Shown one piece after another: positions 16,037 through 24,602 of a stretch of 64,000 nucleotides of DNA. Under the pieces are notes generated by a model. The model had not been told where the DNA came from and made no database searches. It saw nothing but the letters and a program-made list of their open reading frames with translations. Every line of letters starts with the position of its first letter. The stretch's first letter is position 1. The DNA is from Oscillospiraceae bacterium. Lineage in GTDB: Bacteria; Bacillota; Clostridia; Oscillospirales; Oscillospiraceae. The DNA is taken from the NCBI GenBank assembly GCA_910575815.1, contig CAJTFN010000008.1:1-64000 (forward strand), read 5' to 3'. Made by a program: the position numbers and the translations under genes.

Positions 16037-17003
16037 GGCATCCAAAGACCGGGGCTTTGATTGGAACCGGCATTTCCGGGCCTTCGGGGCGGCGTATGCC
16101 TTCTTGGCGATCGTCCTGGCGGATTCCCTGCTCAACAAGAACTTTTTCGCCCTCAACACCTTCTGGAATCTCTCCATTCAAGCACTTCCCGTCCTGTTGA
16201 CCGCTCTGGGCATGCTCTTGGTCATCTCCACCGGCGGCATCGACATTTCGGTGGGCTCCATTATGGCGGTGGCGGGAGTGCTCTGCGCCCAATCCCTCAC
16301 GGGGCAGCTTCCCATCGGCGGTGGCAGTGTTCCCGGGGCGATGTTCCTGGGATTGGCGGTGGCCACGCTGATCGGCGCGTTCAGCGGGCTGTTGATCGCC
16401 TGGTTCCGCATTCAACCCGTCATCGTAACCCTGGTGCTTTACATCGCCGGACGGGGCGTCGCCCAGCTGATGAGCGACGGCGGCACCATCGTCTTTTACG
16501 GAACGCGCTTTAACGACATGGGGGTGGCCCGTCTGCCCGGAAACGTGCCCATCCAACTGGTGGTGGAGGTTGTTTTTGTGCTGGCGACGGCCTTCATTCT
16601 GAAGAAAAGCACCTTTGGCTACTATGTCCAGGCGATTGGGGAAAACCCCGCCGCCTCCACGCTCTCCGGAATCCGCACGAAAAGCGTGCTGGTGGCGGTT
16701 TACGCCCTGAGCGGCTTTATGGCGGGCCTGGCGGGGATTTTCACCTCCGCCCGGTCCTCCTGCGCAGACCCCAACACCCTGGGCGCTCTGGCGGAGATGG
16801 ACGCCATCGCGGCGGTGGCCATCGGCGGCACCTCCATGAACGGCGGAAAATCCCGCGTCATGGGAACCATTTTCGGCGCGATGATCATCCAGCTTGTGAC
16901 GATCACCATCAACATGAACAACATCCACTATGCCTACGCCAGAATTCTGAAGGGACTCATCATCATCGCCGCGGTGTACCTTCAGCGGGAAAAGAAGCGT
17001 TGA
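16023..17003 (+). CDS. Sugar ABC transporter permease 1 (YtfT-like)
   Basis: A 326-residue BPD_transp_2 family permease with about nine hydrophobic segments. It carries the family signature ISTGGIDISVGSIMAV (about residues 70-85) and AEMDAIAAVAIGGTSMNGGKS (about 261-281, the ATPase-coupling region). ATG 16023 has AAAGGAGG 7 bp upstream, inside the ATPase gene. With the next gene it makes a heteromeric permease pair, as in the YtfT-YjfF galactofuranose importer; the actual sugar is not known. Confidence 0.9.
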   Translation: MRMAEASKDRGFDWNRHFRAFGAAYAFLAIVLADSLLNKNFFALNTFWNLSIQALPVLLTALGMLLVISTGGIDISVGSIMAVAGVLCAQSLTGQLPIGGGSVPGAMFLGLAVATLIGAFSGLLIAWFRIQPVIVTLVLYIAGRGVAQLMSDGGTIVFYGTRFNDMGVARLPGNVPIQLVVEVVFVLATAFILKKSTFGYYVQAIGENPAASTLSGIRTKSVLVAVYALSGFMAGLAGIFTSARSSCADPNTLGALAEMDAIAAVAIGGTSMNGGKSRVMGTIFGAMIIQLVTITINMNNIHYAYARILKGLIIIAAVYLQREKKR

Positions 17004-17015
17004 GGAGGCGTTTTG

Positions 17016-17975
17016 ATGAAGAGGAAAACGATGAATCCGATGGACATCCTTCAAAAACAGGGCGCGCTGCTGGCGCTGGCGGTGCTGACGGCGGCGGCGA
17101 TGATCCGGTTCCCCGTGTTCCGCCAGACCGGGAATATACTGAACATCCTGCGGCAAAACAGCATGATCGGCATCATTGCTGTGGCGATGACCCTGGTGAT
17201 TCTGACTGGCGGCATCGATCTCTCTGTGGGCGCGGTGACGGCGCTGAGCAGTGTTTTGGCGGCCTCCCTCAGCGGGACAAACTCCCCGATTCTCATTCTG
17301 CTGTTGCCCATCGCCGCGGGCACGCTGCTTGGTTTCTGCAATGGCCTTGTCGTCACCAAAATGAGCGTAGCACCCTTTATCTCCTCTCTGGGTATGATGA
17401 TGATCGCCCGGGGCATCGCCCTGGTCATTACCAGCGGCAACTCCGTGCCCATGGCCGAGGTCTCCAAGGGCTGGATTACGGCTATGGCGGAGGCCTCCCT
17501 TCTGGGCGTGCCCGTTTTCATTCTGCTCTTCGCCCTGGTGGCCGCCGCCGGCGTGTACCTCACCCGCAAGACCCGCTTTGGCCGGGATATCTACGCGGTG
17601 GGCGGCAACGAGGACGCGGCCCGGATGATGGGGATTCAGCCGGGACGAGTGAAAATCGCGGTGTACGCGCTTTCCGGATTCGCCGCGTCCCTCTCCGGGG
17701 TTCTTCTGGCCTCTCGCCTGGGCTCGGGGCAGCCGGTTACCTGCGAGGGCTGGGAGATGGACGCCATCGCGGCGGTGGCCATCGGCGGCACGAAGCTCTC
17801 CGGCGGCCGGGGCGCGGTTCCGGGGACGGTCTTCGGCGTTTTGATTCTGGCGGTCATTAAGAACATGATCAACCTACAGGGCAGCCTGAATTCCTGGTGG
17901 CAGTCCATCATTACCGGCACGCTGCTGCTGGCGGTGATTTTGACGCAGGTGTTCGGCGAAAGAAAGGGCGCATGA
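17016..17975 (+). CDS. Sugar ABC transporter permease 2 (YjfF-like)
   Basis: A 319-residue second permease of the same family, with signature ILTGGIDLSVGAVTALS (about residues 63-79) and coupling region WEMDAIAAVAIGGTKLSGGRG (about 247-267). It is paralogous to the preceding permease. ATG 17016 follows GAGGAGG by 6 bases; an immediately preceding in-frame TTG is less likely. It lies 12 bp after permease 1, in the same operon. Confidence 0.9.
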   Translation: MKRKTMNPMDILQKQGALLALAVLTAAAMIRFPVFRQTGNILNILRQNSMIGIIAVAMTLVILTGGIDLSVGAVTALSSVLAASLSGTNSPILILLLPIAAGTLLGFCNGLVVTKMSVAPFISSLGMMMIARGIALVITSGNSVPMAEVSKGWITAMAEASLLGVPVFILLFALVAAAGVYLTRKTRFGRDIYAVGGNEDAARMMGIQPGRVKIAVYALSGFAASLSGVLLASRLGSGQPVTCEGWEMDAIAAVAIGGTKLSGGRGAVPGTVFGVLILAVIKNMINLQGSLNSWWQSIITGTLLLAVILTQVFGERKGA

Positions 17976-18057
17976 CCCGGTCCTGGGGGAACGCGGCTAA
18001 AGGGCGTATCGCCGCGTTTCCGATGCTTGAAGGCGCTCGCGAAAGGAGGGGCTGAGG

Positions 18058-18897
18058 ATGAACATTTCCTGTTTGCCCGTCTCCATATTTGGAGACATTT
18101 GTTCCGGCCAAATGGAAATCGCCGGCTGGGCCGCCGCCGCAAAGGAGATCGGCTACGACGGCATTGATATCAGCATTCTGTTTCTGAAAAACCGGACACC
18201 CACGTATCTTGCCAAGCTGCGGCGCGACCTGGAAGCGGTGGGGCTGCCGCTGGTCATGATGACGACCTATCCCGATTTCACGCACCCGGACCCCGTCCAG
18301 CGGGAGCGGGAGCTGCTGCATCTGCAAAGCGATGTGGCCCTCTGCTCGGAAATCGGAGTCCGGTATCTGCGGATTTTGGCGGGACAGGCCCACCCGGAGT
18401 CCCCGGCGGAGGCGTGCGTTGCCTGGACGGCAGAGAATTTTCAGATCATAGACGGCTATGCCCGGCGCTTCGGCGTGGGGCTGGTATTTGAGAATCACGG
18501 CAAGCCGGGAGCCTGGGACCAGGTGGACTTCACCTTTGAGCCCCGTCACTTTCTGGATATCTGCCAACGCATCCGGGACACGGGTATTCGCGTGAACTTC
18601 GACACCGGGAACATCACCGCCCATGGAGAGGACCCCATGGAGTTCCTGCCCCTGGTGCTGGATCTGGTGGAGACGATTCATGTGACGGATATGGCGGAGC
18701 GAGGGCGCTTTTCGCCCACGGTCATCGGAACCGGCGTCACGCCGAACCGGGAGGTCTTCCGCTATTTGCGGGAGCAAGGGTTTGACAACTGGCTGTGCAT
18801 CGAGGAGGCCAGCGGCAACGGGCTGCCGGGAATCCGGGACGCGTATCATTACGTGAAGAATCTCTGGGAGGAGGCGGGACTCCCGTCCAATTCATAA
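18058..18897 (+). CDS. TIM-barrel sugar phosphate isomerase/epimerase
   Basis: A 279-residue protein of the AP-endonuclease-2-like TIM barrel family (xylose-isomerase-like, PF01261), which includes hydroxypyruvate isomerases, keto-sugar epimerases and inosose dehydratases. Metal-binding acids and His can be placed in VFENHGKPG (Glu near 146), NFDTGN (Asp near 183), TIHVTDM (His near 207) and CIEEASGN (Glu near 247). It probably isomerises the imported sugar before or after oxidation by the dehydrogenase encoded 20 bp downstream. AAAGGAGGGG lies before ATG 18058. Confidence 0.87.
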   Translation: MNISCLPVSIFGDICSGQMEIAGWAAAAKEIGYDGIDISILFLKNRTPTYLAKLRRDLEAVGLPLVMMTTYPDFTHPDPVQRERELLHLQSDVALCSEIGVRYLRILAGQAHPESPAEACVAWTAENFQIIDGYARRFGVGLVFENHGKPGAWDQVDFTFEPRHFLDICQRIRDTGIRVNFDTGNITAHGEDPMEFLPLVLDLVETIHVTDMAERGRFSPTVIGTGVTPNREVFRYLREQGFDNWLCIEEASGNGLPGIRDAYHYVKNLWEEAGLPSNS

Positions 18898-18917
18898 AAG
18901 AAAGCGGGGTAGGAACT

Positions 18918-19949
18918 ATGAAAGCATTGGTTTTAACAGATTATTTCCAATTTGAGTATCAGGATGTGCCCGAGCCGGTCTGCGGGGACGGAGAGGTGCT
19001 GGTGAACGTAAAAGCCTGCGCCATCTGCGGCAGCGACGTCCATGGTTACGACGGCAAAAGCGGCCGCCGCCAGCCTCCGATCATTATGGGCCACGAGGCC
19101 GCGGGCGTCATTACGGCGGTGGGACGGGAGGTCACCGCCTACAGGCCCGGCGACCGGGTGACCTTCGACTCCACCGTCTACTGCGGCAAGTGCTGGTACT
19201 GCCGCCGGGGGCTGGTGAACCTGTGCGAGGACCGGATGGTCCTGGGGGTGGCCTGTGACGAGTACCGGAATTCCGGCGCTATGGCGGAGTACGTGGCGGT
19301 GCCGGAGCGGATTCTCTACCGGCTGCCCGACGAGGTCACCTTCCACCAGGCGGCGGTGGTGGAGCCCCTCTCCATCGCCGTTCACGCGGCGGCGGTGTCC
19401 CGGCTGAAGCTGGGGGATCGGGCCTTGGTTGTGGGCGCAGGAACCATCGGGCTGCTGCTGGTGCAGGTGTTGAAGGCCGCCGGCGTTACGGAGCTGATCG
19501 TCAGTGATCTGGACGAGGGGAAGCTGGAGGTGGCCAGAAAGTTGGGAGCCACCTGTACCGTTTGCCCCGCCAAGGAGGACCTTGCCGCGGTGGTGGCCGC
19601 CCGCACCGGCGGCCGGGGGGCGGACATTGCCTTCGAGGCCGTGGGCGTCTCCGCCACGCTAAACAGCGCCATTGACAATGTTCGCATGAACGGCAGCGTC
19701 GTCATGGTAGGAAATGTGTCCCAAAAGGTGGACTTTCCCCTGCAAAAGTGCGTGACATGTCAGATCAGCCTTCAGGGGAGCTGCGCCTCCTCCGGCGAGT
19801 ACGACGTCTGCCTGGAGATGGTCCGGCACGGGCTCATTGATACCGGCAGTATCATCAGTAAGGTCGCACCCCTCCGGGAGGGCGGGAGCTGGTTCGACCG
19901 GCTCCACGCCATGGAGCCGGGACTGATCAAAGTGGTGCTGGAGCCCTGA
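18918..19949 (+). CDS. Zinc-dependent medium-chain dehydrogenase (polyol/sugar-alcohol type)
   Basis: A 343-residue alcohol dehydrogenase of the sorbitol/threonine dehydrogenase branch. Catalytic zinc ligands are Cys37 (AICGSDVHG) and His59-Glu60 (MGHEAAG); structural zinc ligands are Cys89, Cys92, Cys95 and Cys103. The Rossmann motif GAGTIGLLL follows near residue 175. It likely oxidises a sugar alcohol or secondary hydroxyl of the imported substrate with NAD(P)+. It closes the sugar operon; the terminator is at 20019-20056. The true start is ATG 18918 with GGTAGGA upstream; the frame is open upstream but without homology. Confidence 0.9.
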   Translation: MKALVLTDYFQFEYQDVPEPVCGDGEVLVNVKACAICGSDVHGYDGKSGRRQPPIIMGHEAAGVITAVGREVTAYRPGDRVTFDSTVYCGKCWYCRRGLVNLCEDRMVLGVACDEYRNSGAMAEYVAVPERILYRLPDEVTFHQAAVVEPLSIAVHAAAVSRLKLGDRALVVGAGTIGLLLVQVLKAAGVTELIVSDLDEGKLEVARKLGATCTVCPAKEDLAAVVAARTGGRGADIAFEAVGVSATLNSAIDNVRMNGSVVMVGNVSQKVDFPLQKCVTCQISLQGSCASSGEYDVCLEMVRHGLIDTGSIISKVAPLREGGSWFDRLHAMEPGLIKVVLEP

Positions 19950-20018
19950 GCGTCCTGTGCCTGCCGTGTCCGGAGGCGCCGCTGGATTTTTCAATTCGAA
20001 TTACCCCACCCCGCGAAA

Positions 20019-20056
20019 GAGCCTGTAGCCGTGTTTGCTACAGGCTCCACGCTTTT
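20019..20056 (+). terminator. Terminator of the sugar operon
   Basis: GAGCCTGTAGC (20019-20029) and GCTACAGGCTC (20037-20047) form a perfect 11 bp stem, followed by CACGC and a T5 run. Confidence 0.85.
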
Positions 20057-20092
20057 TCCCGCCCAATATCTCCCCATCCGCAAAATGCACTC

Positions 20093-20121
20093 TTGGCATT
20101 TTCCACAGACTGTGGTACGAT
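20093..20121 (+). promoter_or_regulatory. Promoter of the surface-glycan operon
   Basis: -35 TTGGCA (20093-20098) and -10 TACGAT (20116-20121) are 17 bp apart. The start of the glycosyltransferase fusion lies ~205 bp downstream, so the transcript would include the open fragment at 20134-20304. Confidence 0.55.
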
Positions 20122-20133
20122 GAACATAAATAG

Positions 20134-20304
20134 TTTTTTCTCCGCGGAGATTTGGACATCCTGGGGACCCTGGATCGCTTTTCCGCCGTGTTTGGCGTGG
20201 AGGCCTTCCGGGAAAACGGCGTGAGCCTCTCCCAGGCGAAACGTCTGGCCCTGTGGGAAAAGCTGCGCGGGCTTCCCCAGGCCCTGCGGAGGCGCCGGCC
20301 TTAA
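20134..20304 (+). pseudogene. Short open fragment, possible gene remnant
   Basis: A 56-codon reading frame follows a stop at 20131 and ends with TAA at 20302. Its composition is protein-like (LDILGTLDRFSAVFGVEAF, then VSLSQAKRLALWEKLRG), with a basic RRRR ending. It has no ATG; the only plausible starts are TTG codons without a clear ribosome site. It may be the C-terminal remnant of a deleted glycan gene or simply leader sequence. Confidence 0.3.
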
Positions 20305-20330
20305 CCAAATCCTTGGAAAGGAGTCCAGCC

Positions 20331-22496
20331 ATGAAGCGGATTTCCGTCATCATTCCCCTGTATAACAACGAACCCTTCCTCGCCCGCTGTCTCCAGTCTG
20401 TGCTGGATCAGACCTACCAGAATTTCGAAGTGCTGGTGATTGACGACGGCTCCACGGACCAGGGGCCAGCCCTGTGCCAGACGTTTGCCCAGCGGGACAG
20501 CCGGATCACCCTCTTTCGCCAGGAGCACCGGGGTGTCTCCGCCGCCAGAAACCGGGGACTTGACCAGGCGGCGTGGGACGCCGTCTTTTTCCTGGACAGC
20601 GATGACGTAATCCACCCCCTGCTGCTGGAGGAGAGCGTCCGGCAGCTGGAGGAGGACCGGGCCCAGCTGACCTTCTGCCCCTACCGGCGGACGGACTCCC
20701 GGCAGCTGGAGCGCCTCATTCTCTCCCCGGACGGGGAGGGGCCCCGCTGGCGGTACACTCGCCACGGGGAGTCCTGGTTTCACGAGACGTACAGCAACGA
20801 TCTTTCCGGCATCGGCGGGAAGCTCATCCGCCGGGATTTGATTGGGTCGCTGCGCTTTGACGAGAGCCTGTCCAACGGGGAGGACACGCTGTTTCTCTAC
20901 CAGCTCTTCCTCCAGGGTCCCCGGGTTGCCCGGTGTTCCCGGGCCTGGTATTACTACCGGATCCATTCCGGCAGTACGACCCACGGCTCGGCGGCCCTTC
21001 GGGGGGAGCGGTCCTTTCAGGCCGCCCGGCAAATTCGGGACCAGGAGTGGAGCCGGGGCCGGCGAGAGACCGCGCTGGTGTGGGAGCGAATTGCCTTGAG
21101 ACAGCTGGAAACCAGCCTGGCGGCCCTGAGCGGGGCCGGCCGCCGGGAGGACCTGAACCGCGTTCGGGCGGCGGCGAAGAAGGAGCGGTCCCACCCTCTC
21201 TACCGCGGGCTCTGCACAAGTCAGAGGTTTCAGTTCTCCGCTGGCCGCCTTGGCCCGTGGCCCTACCGGCTGGCAAAGGGACTGGCCCAATTCCTCAGCA
21301 GATGGAAGCGGCGGCTTATTGTGGACGTCGGGCCCGACAAAACCGGCATCCTGACCTTTCATTGCTCCGACAACTTCGGCGCGATGCTCCAAGCGTATGC
21401 GCTGAAGACGTTTTTGACGGAGCAGGGGATTTCCGCCGGACTGGTTCCTTACGCCCCTTTTTATATGACCGGACGGCACTGGCTCTTTCCCTACGCGCCG
21501 GGCCTATGGAAGAAAAATCCCTTCCTTGGGGCCGGATATCTCCTCTGGGGCGCCCTGACGAATCTGCGCCAGGACGGGGACTTCTTCCGGCGGCGGGAGG
21601 CCATGGGCCGGTTCCGGGAGACCTACCTTGTTAACAAAGACACGCCCCTGCTGCGGACCTGTCTCCGCTTCGGGCGGCTGCCCTACCGCTGCTACGTCCT
21701 GGGAAGTGACCAGATCTGGAACCCGGAGATTACCTTCGGCCTTCGCCGGGCCTACTTCGGGGCCTTTGAGAGTGCCCGGAAGCAGCGCGTGGTGGCCTAC
21801 GCGGCCAGCCTGGGGGGCGGTTCCCTTCCGGAAAAGTACGATGAAGCCTTTACAGAACTGCTCCGCCATATGGACGCGGTTTCCCTCCGGGAGGAGGAGG
21901 CCGTGCCCTACGTCCGGCGATGCTATCAGGGACCGGTGACGACGGTGGTGGACCCGGTGCTCCTTCTGGAGCGTTGGGAATGGATGCTGGTGGAGCGTCC
22001 TCCGGAACGGGAGAGTTATATCCTGGTTTACCTGACGGAGCGGAACCCGGAACTTGTGGCCTTCGCCGCGGAGCTCTCCCAAAGGACCGGCCTGCCGGTT
22101 CTGGAGCTGGGCAGCAAAACCCTGGCTTGGGGCAGCGGCTTCCAGTCGGATTTCACAGCGGGACCGGCGGAGTTTCTGGGGTACATTCACAAGGCGGACT
22201 ATGTGCTCTCCAATTCCTTCCACGCCACCGCCTTCAGTATTCTCTATCAAAAGCGGTTTTTGATCTACTCCCACAGCCGGTTTGGCGCAAGAATCCAAAC
22301 CCTTCTGCGGATGCACGGGTTGGAGGACCGCCTTGTTTTCCCCGGCGGGACGGCGGACATCGACGCGCCCATCGACTGGGCCGCCGTGGCGGGCCGGACC
22401 CGGGAGAACGTCCGGCGGTCGGGGGACTTTCTGCGGCAGAACATACCCGACCTCCTTGAGGATGAGGCCGGCGGAGAACAGGAGGTGAGAGGTTGA
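20331..22496 (+). CDS. Fusion of GT2 glycosyltransferase and polysaccharide pyruvyl transferase domains
   Basis: A 721-residue protein with two enzyme domains. Residues about 1-230 are a GT-A family 2 glycosyltransferase: ISVIIPLYNNEPFLARCL at the start, VIDDGSTDQGP, the acidic FLDSDDV metal site and GEDTLFLYQ. From about residue 340 there is a PS_pyruv_trans domain (GILTFHCSDNFGAMLQAYAL, LGSDQIWNPE, SNSFHATAFSIL), usually a separate protein that adds ketal pyruvate to exported glycans. The combination suggests one protein that extends and decorates a surface polysaccharide. ATG 20331 has GGAAAGGAG upstream. The end overlaps the ABC exporter start as TTGA. Confidence 0.88.
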   Translation: MKRISVIIPLYNNEPFLARCLQSVLDQTYQNFEVLVIDDGSTDQGPALCQTFAQRDSRITLFRQEHRGVSAARNRGLDQAAWDAVFFLDSDDVIHPLLLEESVRQLEEDRAQLTFCPYRRTDSRQLERLILSPDGEGPRWRYTRHGESWFHETYSNDLSGIGGKLIRRDLIGSLRFDESLSNGEDTLFLYQLFLQGPRVARCSRAWYYYRIHSGSTTHGSAALRGERSFQAARQIRDQEWSRGRRETALVWERIALRQLETSLAALSGAGRREDLNRVRAAAKKERSHPLYRGLCTSQRFQFSAGRLGPWPYRLAKGLAQFLSRWKRRLIVDVGPDKTGILTFHCSDNFGAMLQAYALKTFLTEQGISAGLVPYAPFYMTGRHWLFPYAPGLWKKNPFLGAGYLLWGALTNLRQDGDFFRRREAMGRFRETYLVNKDTPLLRTCLRFGRLPYRCYVLGSDQIWNPEITFGLRRAYFGAFESARKQRVVAYAASLGGGSLPEKYDEAFTELLRHMDAVSLREEEAVPYVRRCYQGPVTTVVDPVLLLERWEWMLVERPPERESYILVYLTERNPELVAFAAELSQRTGLPVLELGSKTLAWGSGFQSDFTAGPAEFLGYIHKADYVLSNSFHATAFSILYQKRFLIYSHSRFGARIQTLLRMHGLEDRLVFPGGTADIDAPIDWAAVAGRTRENVRRSGDFLRQNIPDLLEDEAGGEQEVRG

Positions 22497-24244
22497 AGCA
22501 CCCAAAGACAGGGGAGACCGTGGGCATGACGGCCATGTTCCGCTATCTGACCGCCCATCTGGAGGGGGAGGACCGGCGGAGCTGGAAGGTTCTGGCGGTC
22601 ATGGCCCTGATTGGCCCGGTGGTGGATATTTTCAGCTTCTCCGTGATTCTTCTCATCATAAACCAGGTGATCCGGGAGAACCAAGCCTCCCCCGGACTCA
22701 TTGCGTTCACGCTGTGTATGGCGGCCCTTTCCGGGTTGAAGTGCGCCCTGGAGCTGTATCGGAGTTATCTCTCCAATCGCTTTGTCTACGGCAGCGCCCA
22801 GCGGCTTTCCATGAAGCTCTATGAGCTGCTGGTGAAGGAGGATCTGAGATCTCACAACGAAAAGAGCCCGGCCCAGGCCCTGGCTATGGTCCGGCAGGAC
22901 ACAATCAGCTGTATTCAGACCATCGCGGATTGCCTTGACGTATGGGTCAACGCCATCCTGCTGGCGGGGAACGGAATGATTTTGATCTACGTTTCCGGCT
23001 GGGCGGGAGTGGCCAGCTGCACGGCCCTGGCGCTGATTTTAGCGGGGGTCTACGTCCGGACCCGGGCTCGGATCCGGGCCTATGGAGAGGAGACCCGGGC
23101 CTGCGCCATCCGGGCCAATTCCCAGATTACCATCGCCTTCGGCTCCTTCAAGGAGATGAAGATGGACGACCGTTCCGCCTATGTGCTGGAAAAATATCAG
23201 GAGGCCAGCACCGGCTATGCCCGTGCCCAAAGCGCCTATCAGTACAGGTCCGGCAGCACCGGGGTCATTTTGCAAAACTCCATCATGGGGGCCATGTTCG
23301 CGGTGCTGGCGGTGATTTTCCTGGCCGGGCCCAACCTCACCGCCGTCCTCACGCCCATGCTGGCCTACATCACGGCCCTGGTCCGGGCCCTGCACACGGC
23401 CTACAGCATCCTGCGGGGGCTGAACCGAATCGAGTTTTCCCAGAAGCCCTTCGCGGCCCTGCGGGACTCTATGGCCCGGTACGAGGCCATCCGGGCGGAG
23501 GAGAACCGGCGTGAAATCGTCCGCCAGAAGGAGCTGACCTTCCGCCGGGGGCTGTCGGTGCGGAATTTGACCTTTGGGTACATCGAGGGGCGGAGGATTT
23601 TCGAGGACGCCTCCATCGACATCCCCGCCGGTTGCTCCATCGCCATCATCGGGCCCTCCGGCGCGGGGAAGACCACCTTCCTGGACCTGATTCTGGGGCT
23701 GCTGTGTCCTCAGGGAGGAAGCGTTTTTTACGATGATTACGACCTCGTCGCCCAGGCCGACGGCGAAGGCCCCTGCCAGGGGAACATCGGCCGCCTGGTG
23801 AGCTACATTCCCCAGACGGTCTACCTCAACGGAGAGACGGTCCGGCGGAACGTGGCGTTCTTCGCCCGGGACGAGGACATCGACGACGAGAAGGTGGAGA
23901 CCTGCCTGCGCTGCGCCCAGATCTGGGAGGACGTCCGGCAGATGCCGGAGGGGACGCACACGCTGATCGGGGAGAACGGGACCGCCATCTCCGGCGGGCA
24001 GCGGCAGCGGGTGGCCTTGGCCAGGGCGATGTATAAGGATTTTGAGCTCCTGGTCATGGACGAGGCCACGGCGGCGCTGGACATGGAGACGGAGCGGGCC
24101 GTCATCGACTCCATACGGCAGGTGAAGGGCGGCAAGACGCTGCTGATGGTGACGCATCATATGAGCCTGGCCAACGAGTGCGAGTATATCTATAAGATCG
24201 AGAACCGGAAGATCGTGCCGGTGAAGGGGCCGGGGGCCGGGTAA
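22493..24244 (+). CDS. ABC exporter, fused membrane and ATPase domains (flippase-like)
   Basis: A 583-residue ABC half-transporter. Six membrane segments occupy about residues 25-310, and the nucleotide-binding domain has Walker A GPSGAGKTT (about 388-396), Q-loop in SYIPQTVYLNG, signature ISGGQRQRV, Walker B LLVMDEAT and H-loop THHMS. The architecture and partner gene suggest export or flipping of lipid-linked glycan, as in PglK/MsbA-like proteins (inference). The start is TTG 22493, overlapping the upstream stop as TTGA with AGGAGGTGA 6 bases before it; ATG 22526 is the alternative. Confidence 0.87.
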   Translation: MKHPKTGETVGMTAMFRYLTAHLEGEDRRSWKVLAVMALIGPVVDIFSFSVILLIINQVIRENQASPGLIAFTLCMAALSGLKCALELYRSYLSNRFVYGSAQRLSMKLYELLVKEDLRSHNEKSPAQALAMVRQDTISCIQTIADCLDVWVNAILLAGNGMILIYVSGWAGVASCTALALILAGVYVRTRARIRAYGEETRACAIRANSQITIAFGSFKEMKMDDRSAYVLEKYQEASTGYARAQSAYQYRSGSTGVILQNSIMGAMFAVLAVIFLAGPNLTAVLTPMLAYITALVRALHTAYSILRGLNRIEFSQKPFAALRDSMARYEAIRAEENRREIVRQKELTFRRGLSVRNLTFGYIEGRRIFEDASIDIPAGCSIAIIGPSGAGKTTFLDLILGLLCPQGGSVFYDDYDLVAQADGEGPCQGNIGRLVSYIPQTVYLNGETVRRNVAFFARDEDIDDEKVETCLRCAQIWEDVRQMPEGTHTLIGENGTAISGGQRQRVALARAMYKDFELLVMDEATAALDMETERAVIDSIRQVKGGKTLLMVTHHMSLANECEYIYKIENRKIVPVKGPGAG

Positions 24245-24286
24245 TTGGCGGAGGGCCCCAGGCGCTGCCGCTCCGCCCACAGCCTC

Positions 24287-24315
24287 TTGACAGGAAAAGG
24301 AATGTGGAATAATAT
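24287..24315 (+). promoter_or_regulatory. Promoter of mgtE
   Basis: Consensus -35 TTGACA (24287-24292) and -10 TAATAT (24310-24315), 17 bp apart, stand just before the M-box leader. Confidence 0.85.
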
Positions 24316-24324
24316 AGATGCATA

Positions 24325-24554
24325 CGGAAAAACTTCATAGGGTCCGGTAGGTAAGGCTGCCACAAGGATATGGGTCGCTGCCGCGAAATGATGGAGACAT
24401 CATGAGCTGGTTTGAACAGGCGATATCGAATACAAGGTATCATCTAACGCGATTTCACCGCCTTGTGAGGCTAAAGCTTGAACGGCAGGGGCGAAAGCCC
24501 GTTGGAGTGGGGAAAGCCTCCAGTCGTACCGGTGCGGGACGATTGGAGGTTTTT
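24325..24554 (+). promoter_or_regulatory. M-box (ykoK) magnesium riboswitch with terminator
   Basis: The leader holds M-box landmarks: GGTAGGTAAGGCTGCC (24345-24360), GGGTCGCTGCCGCGAAATG (about 24372-24390), the ATGATGGAGACATCAT hairpin, and the distal conserved segment around 24460-24475 (TGTGAGGCTAAAGC). An intrinsic terminator follows: CCTCCAGTCGT (24517-24527) with ACGATTGGAGG (24539-24549) and T5. Known M-boxes terminate transcription when Mg2+ binds, so high Mg2+ should switch off mgtE. Confidence 0.88.
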
Positions 24555-24602
24555 GCATTTTCCGGCGCCGGGAGGCGACAACGAGGAGAGGAGGTCCCAG
24601 GC

